A stretch of 36,538 bases of DNA, taken from the NCBI GenBank assembly GCA_036555755.1, contig DATBKS010000221.1, positions 1 through 36,538 of the forward strand, read 5' to 3'. The stretch is from JAICJR01 sp036555755. GTDB lineage: Bacteria > Actinomycetota > Thermoleophilia > Solirubrobacterales > Thermoleophilaceae. Position 1 is the first letter of the stretch. The number at the start of each line of letters is the position of its first letter. Position numbers and translations under genes: made by a program. Positions 6,777 through 14,607 of the stretch are shown in pieces. The notes under the pieces were generated by a model, which ran no database searches, was not told the origin of the DNA, and saw only the letters and a list, made by a program, of their open reading frames with translations.

Positions 6777-7453
6777 GAGCCGGCAACCTCGGGCAGCACG
6801 ATCTCCTCGCCGCGGCGAAGCAGCCGCAGTGCGACCGCGAGCGCGCCCATGAGCGCCGTGAACGTGAGCCCTATCTGCACGCTCAGGAGACCGCGCTCCG
6901 ACCAGTAGACGTCCTCCAGCTCGAGCAGCAGCGCGGACTCGTCGAGCGTCATCCCCATTCCGGCCCCGAAGCCGAGCGCGAGTCGCGACTGGATCCGCTC
7001 GTCGCGCACGAGGAACGCCGCCGAGCCCGAGGCGAACGCGAGCGAGATGCCCGGAATGAAGTGGTGGATGTGGCGGTCGCCCACCACGAGGTTGCGGAAC
7101 GGGCCGAAGCGGTGGTTCCTGCGCAGCGCGTGCGCCAGCCCGCGTGAGGCCATGAACGAAACGAGAAACGACGCGAACAGGTTGAACAGCGCGCGCTCGT
7201 AGGTGGACACCTCCTGATAGCCCACGCGCGCCACGGCGACGGTCTCCGCCAGCGCCTCGCCGGCGGCCGGCAGCACCTCGTCGGTCTCCTGCGGCAGCGG
7301 CGCCGGGCCGCGCCGCCACACGCGCCCGTACTCCAGCGCTGCCACCGCCACGGTGGTCACGGCAGCGACCCCCGCGAGCACGCGCGTACGGTGCTCCGCG
7401 CGGCGCCGGCTCGCGCTCACCCGCCGCACCCCCCTGCCGATCTTCACCGCCAC
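6773..7453 (-). CDS. Polytopic membrane protein with HIHH motif, unknown function
   Basis: A 226-aa protein with a basic N-terminus, a hydrophobic segment near residues 24-42, and further membrane segments near 88-105, 130-150 and 190-212. The motif VGDRHIHHFIPGISLAFASG resembles that of uncharacterised actinobacterial integral membrane proteins with an 'HhHHlv.GI' signature. Acidic residues follow (TLDESALLLELEDVYW), giving a possible metal site together with the His cluster, which is inference. The GTG start at 7453 overlaps the end of the acyltransferase gene by 10 nt, so it is the last gene of the nucleotide-sugar operon. Its stop shares CTAG with purA. Enzymatic role not known. Confidence 0.75.
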   Translation of the reverse strand: MAVKIGRGVRRVSASRRRAEHRTRVLAGVAAVTTVAVAALEYGRVWRRGPAPLPQETDEVLPAAGEALAETVAVARVGYQEVSTYERALFNLFASFLVSFMASRGLAHALRRNHRFGPFRNLVVGDRHIHHFIPGISLAFASGSAAFLVRDERIQSRLALGFGAGMGMTLDESALLLELEDVYWSERGLLSVQIGLTFTALMGALAVALRLLRRGEEIVLPEVAGS

Positions 7454-8154
7454 TGCTCGAGCAGCTCCGCTTCCTCCACCTCACGCACCACCTTGGCGGG
7501 GGTGCCCATCACAAGCGTACGGGGCGCCACGTCCCGGGTCACGACGGAACCCGCCGCCACGAACGCCTCCTCACCGATCTCGATCCCCGGCAGCAGCACC
7601 GAGCGCGCACCCACGCGGCATGCCCGCCGCAGCGTGGCGCCGCTGAGCGCCATGTCTGGCTCGTGGCGGCCCATGAAGTTGTCGTTCGTCGTGGTCACGC
7701 ACGGCGCCACGAATACGTCGTCCTCGAGCACGCTGAACGCGGTGATGTACGAGCCCGTCTGGATCTTCACCCGCGCCCCGATCGTCACGTCGTTGTCCAC
7801 GGCGGAACCTGAGCCGACCACCGAGCCCTCGCCCAGTACGGAGCGCTCGCGGAAATGCGAGCGGTCCGCCACCACCGCGCCGGCGCCGATGCGCGCACCC
7901 GCCAGCACCACGGCCGTGGCGCCTACGGTCGCGCCCTCGCCGACCTCGAGCGGAGGCAGCTCAGCGCGCGAGGCGGTCGACCGCGCCCCGAGCGCGAGCG
8001 GCTTGCCGAGCACCGCGCCGTCCTGGAGCCTTGCGTTCTCGCCCACCACGGTGCCGTCGTGAATCACCACGTTGCCTCCGAGCACCACGCTGTCGGGGAG
8101 GGTCACTCCCTCGCCGAGCAGGAGGCCCGGCGCGCGGTCAGACGGCCGCAGCAC
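7444..8154 (-). CDS. Left-handed beta-helix (hexapeptide) N-acyltransferase, WbpD/WlbB-like
   Basis: A 236-aa acyltransferase. Imperfect hexapeptide repeats of the [LIV]-G-x4 type run through most of the protein (for example VVIHDGTVVGENARLQDGAV, IGARVKIQTGSYITAF, IGEEAFVAAGSVVTRDV), ending in the usual MGTPAKVVREV. Acyl-CoA-dependent sugar O- or N-acetyltransferases have this fold. The frame opens further upstream, but GTG 8154 has GAGGAG at 8162-8167 seven bases before it, which fixes the start and a 17-nt overlap with the oxidoreductase gene. Neighbouring Gfo/Idh and 2-epimerase genes resemble the WbpB-WbpD-WbpI set for di-N-acetylated mannuronic acid donors. The dehydrogenase and aminotransferase of that pathway are not seen here. 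Confidence 0.85.
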   Translation of the reverse strand: MLRPSDRAPGLLLGEGVTLPDSVVLGGNVVIHDGTVVGENARLQDGAVLGKPLALGARSTASRAELPPLEVGEGATVGATAVVLAGARIGAGAVVADRSHFRERSVLGEGSVVGSGSAVDNDVTIGARVKIQTGSYITAFSVLEDDVFVAPCVTTTNDNFMGRHEPDMALSGATLRRACRVGARSVLLPGIEIGEEAFVAAGSVVTRDVAPRTLVMGTPAKVVREVEEAELLEQWR

Positions 8155-9139
8155 GCGAGCTCTCCTCGAGCGAGCGCTGGAGCGCCTCGAGCACCCGCAC
8201 CACCCGCAGTCCGCTTTCACCGCCTGAGCGCGGCTCGCCGCCGTCCACGATGCGCTCGACGAAGTGGCGGCACTCGATCCGCAGCGGCTCCTCGTTCGAG
8301 ATATGCGGCGACCAGATGTCGCCCGAGCGCGTCACGTACTCGCCGTAGGACTCGTACTTCTGGTCGAAGCCCTTGTCGTAGACCGTGACCTTGCGCTCGA
8401 TCTCCATGTCGTCGAAGGTCGCCATCTTCTTCGACCCAACGACGGTGAAGCGGCGCTCCTTGTGCGGGTCGAGCCAGGACAGGTGGAGGTGCGCCGCGAG
8501 GCCGGAGGGGAAGCGCAGGTAGCAGAACACCACGTCCTCGATCCCGGGCTGCATGTAGCTCTCGCCGCGCGCCTGGCACTCACTCGGCTCCTCCCCGCGG
8601 GCTAGATGGAGCAGCACCGACACGTCATGGGCGCCCAGGCTCCACAGCGCGTTCTCGTCGGGGCGCAGCTTGCCCAGGTTCAGACGGTTCGAGTAGAGGT
8701 AGTGGATGTCGCCGAGCTCGCCGCTCTCGGACAGCTCCTTGAGCTTCTCGACGCCCGGGTGGTACTCGAGCAGGTGACCGACCATGAGCACGCGCCCCGC
8801 CTCGCGCGCCGCCGCCACAACCTGCTCGGCCTCGGCCACCGAGTACGCGAGCGGCTTCTCCACGAAGCAGTGCTTGCCCGCGCCGAGCACTCGCAGCGCG
8901 AGCGGCGCGTGCGAGGGCACGTGGGTGGCGATCACCACGGCGTCGAGCTCGGGATCCGCGAGCAGCTCGTCGATATCGCCGGACACGCGCGCGTCCGGGA
9001 ACGTCGGCGCGAAGCGCTCGCGCGCCTCCTGCGACTGATCGCAGATCCAGCGCAGCTCGGCGCCCGGCAGACGGTCGAAGTTGCGGGCGAGGTTGGGCCC
9101 CCAGTACCCCAGGCCCACCACGCCAATGCGGGTGCTCAT
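8138..9139 (-). CDS. Gfo/Idh/MocA-family NAD(P)-dependent sugar oxidoreductase
   Basis: A 333-aa protein. The N-terminal Rossmann fold shows IGVVGLGYWGPNLARNFDRL, and later the family-defining EKPLA (FVEKPLAYSVAEAE). The C-terminal alpha/beta domain includes NRLNLGKLRPDENALWSLGAHDVS, with the H and D expected at the sugar site. Such enzymes oxidise or reduce a ring carbon of a sugar or nucleotide sugar. A WbpB/WlbA-like role, oxidising the 3-position of a UDP-HexNAc uronate before amination and acetylation, is suggested by the adjacent acyltransferase and epimerase. Start ATG 9139 lies in an ATGA overlap with the epimerase stop; the frame extends upstream but only over the epimerase gene. Confidence 0.88.
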   Translation of the reverse strand: MSTRIGVVGLGYWGPNLARNFDRLPGAELRWICDQSQEARERFAPTFPDARVSGDIDELLADPELDAVVIATHVPSHAPLALRVLGAGKHCFVEKPLAYSVAEAEQVVAAAREAGRVLMVGHLLEYHPGVEKLKELSESGELGDIHYLYSNRLNLGKLRPDENALWSLGAHDVSVLLHLARGEEPSECQARGESYMQPGIEDVVFCYLRFPSGLAAHLHLSWLDPHKERRFTVVGSKKMATFDDMEIERKVTVYDKGFDQKYESYGEYVTRSGDIWSPHISNEEPLRIECRHFVERIVDGGEPRSGGESGLRVVRVLEALQRSLEESSRAAAV

Positions 9140-10215
9140 CGGGCCGGAGTGTATGTCGCGAGTACGTCGCAAATGCGCTCGGCCGCGTGGCCACCGCCGT
9201 AGAGCTCGGTCCGGTCGCCCGGCGGCGGCTTGCGCTCGAGCGCCGCGAGGGCGGCGTCACGGTCGAGATCCACCAGCACGTTCCAGCCCTGCTCCACCGT
9301 CTCGACCCACTCCGTGGTGTCGCGCAGCGTCACGCACGGCGTGCCGAGCAGGTAGGCCTCCTTCTGCACGCCGCCCGAGTCCGTGTAGATGGCGCGGGCG
9401 TGCCGCGCAAGCGTGAGGAAGTCGAGATACCCGAGCGGCGCCACGAGCTGCAGCCCCGGCGCCCCCGCGAGCCGGTCCAGCAGGTCGGCCGCCTCGAGCC
9501 GCGCGCGCGTGCGCGGATGGACCGGGAAGATGCGCGTGCCCGGCAGCGCCTCGATCAGCTCCACGAGCAGCCGCAGCCGCTCCGGGTCGTCGACGTTGCC
9601 GGCGCGATGTGCCGTCACGAGCAGGTAGCCGCCGGGCTCCACGCCGTGCCTATCCAGCGCGTCAGAGCGCTCCTCCGCCACCGAGGCGAACGCCAGGGAC
9701 ACATCCGCCATAACGTCCCCCACGAGCTCCACGCGCCCGTGAGCGCTCTCTCGCTCCAGGTTCGCCACGGCCACCGGTGTGGAGCAGAGCAGCAGGTCGC
9801 TCGTGTGGTCGGTGAGCACGCGGTTCAACTCCTCGGGCATCGCCCAGTCGCCAGAGCGCATCCCCGCCTCCACGTGTGCCACGGCGAGCCGCTGCTGGGC
9901 CGCGGCCAGGGCCCCCGCGAGCGTCGAGTTGGTGTCCCCGTAGACGAGCACGAGATCCGGCGCCCACTCGCGCAGCACGGGCTCGAGGGCGGACAGCATG
10001 CGAGCGGTCTGCTCCGCGGCCGTTCCCGAGCCCACCCCCAGCTCGCGGTCCGGGGCAGGGACGCCAAGTTCCTCGAAGAAGATCCGAGAGAGGTCGTCGT
10101 CGTAGTGCTGCCCCGTGTGCACCAGAAGCTCGTCGTGTGACGCACGGAGCCTCTGCGAAACGGCTGCTGCTTTTACGAATTGCGGCCGATTACCGACGAT
10201 AGTGGCGATTTTCAC
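9136..10215 (-). CDS. wecB: UDP-N-acetylglucosamine 2-epimerase (non-hydrolysing)
   Basis: A 359-aa GT-B-fold epimerase that interconverts UDP-GlcNAc and UDP-ManNAc, or a 3-N-acetylated uronate version as in WbpI. Seen: the N-terminal IATIVGNRPQFVKAAAV, HTGQHYDDDLS, VYGDTNSTLAGALAA, HVEAGMRSGDWAMPEELNR and YTDSGGVQKEAYLLGTPCVTLRD, all family signatures. GTG 10215 gives the standard MKIATIVGNRP beginning; a TTG at 10233 would add six residues and is less likely. No clear Shine-Dalgarno is seen. It is the first gene of the operon and faces a small ORF across about 40 nt. ATGA coupling to the oxidoreductase follows. Confidence 0.93.
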   Translation of the reverse strand: MKIATIVGNRPQFVKAAAVSQRLRASHDELLVHTGQHYDDDLSRIFFEELGVPAPDRELGVGSGTAAEQTARMLSALEPVLREWAPDLVLVYGDTNSTLAGALAAAQQRLAVAHVEAGMRSGDWAMPEELNRVLTDHTSDLLLCSTPVAVANLERESAHGRVELVGDVMADVSLAFASVAEERSDALDRHGVEPGGYLLVTAHRAGNVDDPERLRLLVELIEALPGTRIFPVHPRTRARLEAADLLDRLAGAPGLQLVAPLGYLDFLTLARHARAIYTDSGGVQKEAYLLGTPCVTLRDTTEWVETVEQGWNVLVDLDRDAALAALERKPPPGDRTELYGGGHAAERICDVLATYTPAR

Positions 10216-10240
10216 TGTCGCGGAAGTCGTCAACCAGGCT

Positions 10241-10246
10241 TATGAT
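10241..10246 (+). promoter_or_regulatory. Candidate -10 element for the 41-aa ORF
   Basis: TATGAT at 10241-10246 is close to the sigma-70 consensus TATAAT and lies nine bases before the ATG at 10256. GGAG at 10247-10250 would serve as ribosome-binding site if transcription starts further upstream. With TATGAT as the -10, the mRNA would be nearly leaderless. No good -35 is seen. Confidence 0.35.
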
Positions 10247-10255
10247 GGAGAAGAG

Positions 10256-10381
10256 ATGACGCGTAAGTTCATCGGGGGAGCTGTCGAAGCCGCGGCTGTC
10301 GCGGCCGGGTTGGCAAAGCACGTGATCTGGTACCTCAGCTACCAGATGGACGGCACCACGCGCCACGATACGCGCGCCTAG
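10256..10381 (+). CDS. Small 41-aa protein, unknown
   Basis: ATG 10256 is preceded by GGAG at 10247-10250. The product is short, with an Ala-rich stretch GGAVEAAAVAAGLAKHVIWYL that could form an amphipathic or membrane-associated helix, then a hydrophilic tail rich in Thr, Arg, His and Asp. It sits alone between the divergent epimerase gene and the convergent aminotransferase gene. Its stop TAG shares the palindrome CTAG (10378-10381) with the aminotransferase stop, the same arrangement seen at two other convergent pairs here, which favours it being a real gene. No family recognised. Confidence 0.5.
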   Translation: MTRKFIGGAVEAAAVAAGLAKHVIWYLSYQMDGTTRHDTRA

Positions 10382-11217
10382 TCGGCGCGCTCGAGTTCCT
10401 CGTCCACGTGCGCGCGGAAGGCGTCCCTCGCCGCGAGCGTGCGTTCGCCGGGCTCGCCGAAGTCGCGTTCCTCGATCGCACCCACGGGCTGCACCTCGCG
10501 GATGCTCGAGGCGACAAAGGCCTCCCGTGCCTCCATCAGGTCCTCGCGCGTGCATGAGCGCTCCTCGGCGTCGGTGATCTGCATCAGGCGGTCGCGCGTG
10601 ATCGACGCGAGGATGTGGTCCTCGAGCGGCGGCGTGAGTAGCTCGCCCGCGGGGTTGACCCAGAAGATCGACGAGGTGGGCAGCTCGAGCACCCGGCCGT
10701 GCGGCGTGACGAGCAGGGCGTCGTCGAACCCGCGCTCCTTCGCGATGCGCGTTGCAAGCATGTTGGCCGCGTACGACAGCGACTTGACGCCGTCGAGGAT
10801 GCGCGTGGGCGCGTAGGTGACGAACGCGAGCCGCGCGCGCTCCGCGAACTCGGCGAGCGGCTCGGTCATCACGAGCCGGCGCCCACCGCGTGTCAGCACG
10901 ATCCGCAGCGCGCCCGTGAAGGACTCGCCGCCGCGCTGGGCGATCAGGCCCGCGATGTCAGCCTCGAGCGCGGCTCGCGGCACCGGCACGTCGAGGTGCA
11001 GGTTCTTGGCCGAGCGCTCCAGGCGGTCGAGGTGGTCGACGCTCGCGAACGGGCGCCCCGCGTAAACGCGGATCGCCTCGAACACGCCGTCGCCGCGCAG
11101 GAAGCCCTCGTCCAGAATCGGGATCGAGGTCTCCGTCGCCGGAGCGACGGTTCCGTCGAGGCACGCCAGCTCCGCGGTAGAAGCGGGCGCGCCAGGGTCG
11201 GTGGGCACCTGGGTCAC
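10378..11217 (-). CDS. Class IV PLP-dependent aminotransferase (BCAT/ADC lyase fold)
   Basis: A 279-aa protein of the fold-type IV PLP family, which includes branched-chain aminotransferases, D-alanine aminotransferase and aminodeoxychorismate lyase. Seen: ILDEGFLRGDGVFEAIRVYAGRPF near residues 34-57, the PLP lysine in VKSLSYAANMLATRIAKERG, and VLELPTSSIFWVN with the conserved Glu before the cofactor phosphate loop. Length fits ADC lyase or D-amino-acid aminotransferase rather than full-length BCAT (over 300 aa), so the substrate stays open. The start is GTG 11217 with AAGG nine bases upstream. It is the last gene of a minus-strand run and converges on the 41-aa ORF, sharing CTAG. Confidence 0.85.
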   Translation of the reverse strand: MTQVPTDPGAPASTAELACLDGTVAPATETSIPILDEGFLRGDGVFEAIRVYAGRPFASVDHLDRLERSAKNLHLDVPVPRAALEADIAGLIAQRGGESFTGALRIVLTRGGRRLVMTEPLAEFAERARLAFVTYAPTRILDGVKSLSYAANMLATRIAKERGFDDALLVTPHGRVLELPTSSIFWVNPAGELLTPPLEDHILASITRDRLMQITDAEERSCTREDLMEAREAFVASSIREVQPVGAIEERDFGEPGERTLAARDAFRAHVDEELERAD

Positions 11218-11225
11218 GCCCGCAA

Positions 11226-11235
11226 CCTTATAAGG
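11226..11235 (-). promoter_or_regulatory. 10-bp palindrome upstream of the class IV aminotransferase
   Basis: CCTTATAAGG is a perfect palindrome in the 47-nt gap before the aminotransferase start. On the minus strand its 3' part supplies the likely ribosome-binding AAGG, and TTATAA could be a -10. It may be an operator or chance. Confidence 0.3.
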
Positions 11236-11264
11236 ACGGAGCGGGCGGCCCGGCGCGGGAGGTG

Positions 11265-11723
11265 TTAAGCGGCGAGCGGCAGCTCGTGCGAGGCTTCGAC
11301 CTCGCGAGCGATGCGCGCTACGGCGGCGTTCAGCATTCCCGCGCCGAGCAGGCCCTCAGTGGCGCCGGAGAGGATTCGGCCGAAGAGGCCGCCCCGGCTC
11401 CGCACGGTGACCCACGCCCGCAGCTCAACATGCGAGTCCTTCACTTCGACGTCGTACTTGACGTCGATCTCGATTGGGCCCGTAGCGGTGAGCAGGAGGC
11501 GCTGCTCATCCGCCCGGATGACCTCGATGTCGAAGGCGATCTCCTTGCCTGCGAGCCGCCCGGTGACGCGGGCGCTGCTGCCGGTGGTGAGGCGACCGCC
11601 GTCGATGTGCTCGACCTCGAAGTCGATCGGTGACCAACGCACCGCCGCTTGCGGGTCGGTGAGCACGTCGAGGATCTGCTCGGGTCGTGCCTGGACAGTC
11701 GTGGATGTCTGCCACGTTGCCAT
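11265..11723 (-). CDS. SRPBCC-superfamily (START/polyketide-cyclase-like) protein
   Basis: A 152-aa protein. The N-terminus ATWQTSTTVQARPEQILDVLTDPQAAVRWSPIDFEVE is typical of SRPBCC helix-grip proteins, in which a beta strand, a short helix and a Trp mark the start of the domain. A run of beta strands and a long C-terminal helix (GMLNAAVARIAREVEASHEL) follow. These proteins bind hydrophobic ligands in a deep cavity; some are cyclases or lipid carriers. ATG 11723 has GGAG eight bases upstream, so the longer frame is rejected. The ligand is unknown and neighbours give no strong hint. Confidence 0.8.
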   Translation of the reverse strand: MATWQTSTTVQARPEQILDVLTDPQAAVRWSPIDFEVEHIDGGRLTTGSSARVTGRLAGKEIAFDIEVIRADEQRLLLTATGPIEIDVKYDVEVKDSHVELRAWVTVRSRGGLFGRILSGATEGLLGAGMLNAAVARIAREVEASHELPLAA

Positions 11724-11896
11724 TTGTGATCTCCGTGCGAGTGGGCCTTTCGAGTTCCGGTGAGGGTGGGTGTTGTGCTGGGACGTACGGGCTAGTTGGT
11801 CGTTTAGATCAACTGACGAGCCCATATTCATCGCTGGCGGGTGCCGGAGAAATACGGTGAGCCAGCGACTTGCTGTGTGGCTACCCGCACTAGGGG

Positions 11897-12328
11897 CTAC
11901 GGAGCGCTCTCCAGAGCCTTTTCGGCACTGGTGGCGAGCGCGCCAGAGGCCTTCAAGGCCTCGGTGGCCTCGCGCTCCGAGCGATACGACTCGATGCGGA
12001 TGACCTTGCCCTTGCTCACATGGAAGGCCCAGACCCCCGGCGAGTCGGCGAGCCCGCGCCCCGGCCGGATCAGCCGCAGCCGACCGACGGCGAGGATCTT
12101 GCCCGGCGCCAGCTCGATCGCGCGCTGGAGCGGCACCTCGAGGTTCTGGCCGTCGTCCCGCCAGCGGGCGAAGAATTCGCGCACGCCGTCGTGCCCCCTG
12201 TAGAGGCGCCCGTCAGCCGCGGCATGCCACTCGAGCGCCGGGTCAGCACACTCCAACATCCCCTCAAGATCCTCAGCGGCCCAGCAGGCAAACATGCGCG
12301 ACACGACAGCCAGATCGTCGCGAGTCAC
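11897..12328 (-). CDS. NTF2-like / SnoaL-like small protein
   Basis: A 143-aa cone-fold protein. The opening DDLAVVSRMFACWAAEDLEGMLECADPALEWHAA and then YRGHDGVREFFARWRDDGQN are typical of SnoaL/NTF2-like domains, followed by strands ILAVGRLRLIRPGRGLADSP, VWAFHVSKGKVIRIESYRS. Members are isomerases, cyclases or binding proteins. The upstream extension of the frame is low-complexity shadow; GTG 12328 fits the domain start. Gene context (downstream of a CoA ligase, same strand, 85-nt gap) does not define a substrate. Confidence 0.78.
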   Translation of the reverse strand: MTRDDLAVVSRMFACWAAEDLEGMLECADPALEWHAAADGRLYRGHDGVREFFARWRDDGQNLEVPLQRAIELAPGKILAVGRLRLIRPGRGLADSPGVWAFHVSKGKVIRIESYRSEREATEALKASGALATSAEKALESAP

Positions 12329-12413
12329 AGGTCTGACACTACTCCGACGCGGCGCACAGACGCAAGGCCGACTCAGCGGATTGGCATAACGGGTGTAACC
12401 GCGCCGGGCACAG

Positions 12414-13697
12414 TCAGCGCTGGACGAGGTGCGACTTGTATTCGCTGCGCCCGAGGCTCCCCCAGGGCACGAGCTCGACGCGCATCTGGACGACGAGGAC
12501 GCTGCGGAGGCGCTCAGCGATCGCCGCCGCGAGCGCGGGGTCCTCGCTCGCGCCGCGCGCGAGCTCCACACTGACCGGCAGCGGCGGCTCCTGCTTCACC
12601 CCCGGCGCCACCGGCCTGACCAGGATGTGGCCGCTCACGCCGGGCGCGAAGCTGCTCACCACCTCGCGGATCGCGGACGGGAACACGTTGACCCCGCGGA
12701 CGATGAGCATGTCGTCGGTGCGGCCGATGCAGCGCAGCCGCGGCCCCGTGCGCCCGCAGGGGCAGGGGCTCGTCCTGATCTCCACGTGGTCGCGCGTGCG
12801 GAAGCGGAGGTGCGGGGCCGCGCGGTGCTGAAGGTGCGTCAGTACCAGTTCGCCCGTGGCGCCATCCTCCATCGCCACCGCGTCGCCCGTGTCCGGGTCG
12901 ATCAGCTCGGCGTGGACGAAGCCGCGCGCGCCCAGGTGCATCCCGTCCTGCTCCTCACACTCGCCCCAGAGCGACACCCCGATGTCGCCGATGCCCATCG
13001 CGTCGGTCACCTTCGCGCCCCAGCCCTGCTCGAGCTGGGAGCGGAAGGCCGGCTCGCCACCACCCGGCTCGCCCGCCACGAGCACGCGCTCGACACTCGA
13101 TCCCCGGAGGTCGAACCCGCGCTCGGCCGCCCACTCGATGAGGTGTGCGGCGTACGACGGCGTGAGCACCACCGCCTCCGGCTTCAGCAGGTCCACAGCC
13201 GCCATCAGGCGCTCAGTGTTGCCGGTGCCCACCGGGATATGCGAGAGGCCGATGCGGTCGAACGAGGCCAGCGACGCGCCCGCGACGAACGGGCCCGCGT
13301 TGTAGGCGGACACGATGCGCTGGCCGGGTCTCACGCCGGACGCCGCGTAGCTGCGCGAGGAGCCGGTGATCCAGTTGTCGAGATCGCCGGCGGTGAGCGG
13401 GACGTAGGCCGGCATGCCGGTGGTGCCGCTCGTCGAGTAGATGCGGACGATCTCCCCGCGCGGGACGCAGAGGTGGGCGCCGATCGGATTCTCGGGCGTG
13501 CAGGTGGCCCTGATCTCGCGCTTGTCGGTGAGCGGGATCGCCGCGATGTCCGCGAGCCCGGCCGACTCGCAGCCGCGCAGCTTGCCCCGGTAGAACGCGG
13601 AGCGCTCGAGCAGGTAGGCGACCTGGGTCTTGAAGCTCGCGTCGTCGAGCGCCTGCTGCTCCGCCCATGGCCTGGCCTCGACCTCGGGCGCGAGCAT
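12414..13697 (-). CDS. AMP-forming CoA ligase, phenylacetate-CoA ligase (PaaK)-like
   Basis: A 427-aa member of the ANL superfamily that activates a carboxylic acid through an acyl-AMP and transfers it to CoA. Seen: the N-terminal LLERSAFYRGKLRGC typical of PaaK, the P-loop IYSTSGTTGMPAYVPLT, and the C-terminal CPCGRTGPRLRCIGRTDDMLIVRGVNVFPSAI with the conserved Cys-x-Cys-Gly, ending with a small C-terminal domain. Length matches PaaK enzymes. ATG 13697 shares one base with the stop of the citrate-synthase-like gene (TGATG), implying coupled translation. The natural substrate may therefore be a CoA ester made or split by that partner rather than phenylacetate. Confidence 0.9.
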   Translation of the reverse strand: MLAPEVEARPWAEQQALDDASFKTQVAYLLERSAFYRGKLRGCESAGLADIAAIPLTDKREIRATCTPENPIGAHLCVPRGEIVRIYSTSGTTGMPAYVPLTAGDLDNWITGSSRSYAASGVRPGQRIVSAYNAGPFVAGASLASFDRIGLSHIPVGTGNTERLMAAVDLLKPEAVVLTPSYAAHLIEWAAERGFDLRGSSVERVLVAGEPGGGEPAFRSQLEQGWGAKVTDAMGIGDIGVSLWGECEEQDGMHLGARGFVHAELIDPDTGDAVAMEDGATGELVLTHLQHRAAPHLRFRTRDHVEIRTSPCPCGRTGPRLRCIGRTDDMLIVRGVNVFPSAIREVVSSFAPGVSGHILVRPVAPGVKQEPPLPVSVELARGASEDPALAAAIAERLRSVLVVQMRVELVPWGSLGRSEYKSHLVQR

Positions 13698-14443
13698 CAC
13701 TCCGGGCGCTCGTACTCGATGGCCTCCTCGGCCTTGCCGGCCATGAAGAAGCCGATCGGCTGCTCCTGCTCCTCGGCCAGGTGCGCCAAGAGGCCCGCCG
13801 TGCGCGCGAGGATCGGGACCGCCTTCACCGCCGATGCCGGGAAGCGAAGGTCGAGCATCACCGCCGCGATCGGCATCGAGACGTTCATGACGAGCGGCCG
13901 GTCCCAGGTCTCGGCCGCGGCCTCGCGGAAGGCGCGCGCCAGGGCCACGTGAGGACCGCTCACGCCACGCTCGTCGGCCAGCTCGAGGATCCGCTCGGCG
14001 CGCGGATCGACGGGCTTGTGGACCGGATGCCCGAAGCCCGGCAGCCGCTCGCCGGCGGCGTGGACTACACGGACGATCTCCTCCACACTGCCTCGCGCCC
14101 GCGCATCCTCGAGCACGCGAGCGCACACCTCGGCGGTCCCGAGGATCACCGGGCCACACCCGAGGATCCCGGCAGCCACGGCGCCCTGGAGGGACCCCGG
14201 GTCGGCGGCCAGCGTCATCCGGGCCGCCACGTTCGTGGGCATCATGCCGTGCTCGGCGATGGCCACGAGCAGCAGATCGAGGAAGTAGCGCTGCTCCTCG
14301 GTGGGCTCCGAGCCGGTGAGCAGGAGATGGAAGTACTCCGTGAACGTCACCGATCCCATGAGCTCCGCCGTCAGGTCCCTGCCGCGAATCTCGACCCGGT
14401 CGGGATAGGCCTGACTTATCCGCGTCACGAGCTCACGGTCCAT
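13697..14443 (-). CDS. Short citrate-synthase-fold protein, citryl-CoA-lyase-like
   Basis: A 248-aa protein, much shorter than citrate synthase (about 370-430). Seen: DLLLVAIAEHGMMPTNVAARMT (His equivalent to the first catalytic His), GERLPGFGHPVHKPVDPRAE (second His in GxGH and the DPR motif) and LARTAGLLAHLAEEQEQPIG near the C-terminus. The expected NVD segment reads NVS (in RPLVMNVSMPIAAVMLDL), so the usual catalytic Asp appears to be Ser; this rests on my alignment by eye. These short homologues are commonly called citryl-CoA lyases. It is the first gene of a coupled pair with the CoA ligase. No Shine-Dalgarno is visible before ATG 14443. Confidence 0.82.
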   Translation of the reverse strand: MDRELVTRISQAYPDRVEIRGRDLTAELMGSVTFTEYFHLLLTGSEPTEEQRYFLDLLLVAIAEHGMMPTNVAARMTLAADPGSLQGAVAAGILGCGPVILGTAEVCARVLEDARARGSVEEIVRVVHAAGERLPGFGHPVHKPVDPRAERILELADERGVSGPHVALARAFREAAAETWDRPLVMNVSMPIAAVMLDLRFPASAVKAVPILARTAGLLAHLAEEQEQPIGFFMAGKAEEAIEYERPE

Positions 14444-14607
14444 ACGCGCGGGAGCGTAACGAGAAGGGCGAAGCGGGCGGCCCGATGCCTTGCGTGACCG
14501 CTAAGCGTCTGTTTAGTGTTCGCCTGACGCACACCATGTACCGCGCCCCAACGACCGCAGATGCTTCAGACGGCTCCGCGGCCAGCTCTACCTACTGGAG
14601 GTCAGCG

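Noticed and set aside
8155..8220. Longer N-terminus of the acyltransferase
   Set aside because: The extra 22 residues are basic shadow over the oxidoreductase, and a strong SD precedes GTG 8154.
10215..10233. TTG 10233 as the start of the epimerase
   Set aside because: GTG 10215 restores the family-typical MKIATIVGNRP opening; TTGACG there could instead be a -35-like string.
11794..11814. AGTTG/CAACT inverted repeat upstream of the SRPBCC gene as an operator
   Set aside because: Only five pairs around an 11-nt loop and no regulator gene nearby; not distinguishable from chance.
12429..13952. 507-aa plus-strand open frame opposite the CoA ligase and citrate-synthase-like genes
   Set aside because: His/Arg/Ala-rich translation with no domain, lying antisense to two clearly coding genes; a GC-rich shadow.
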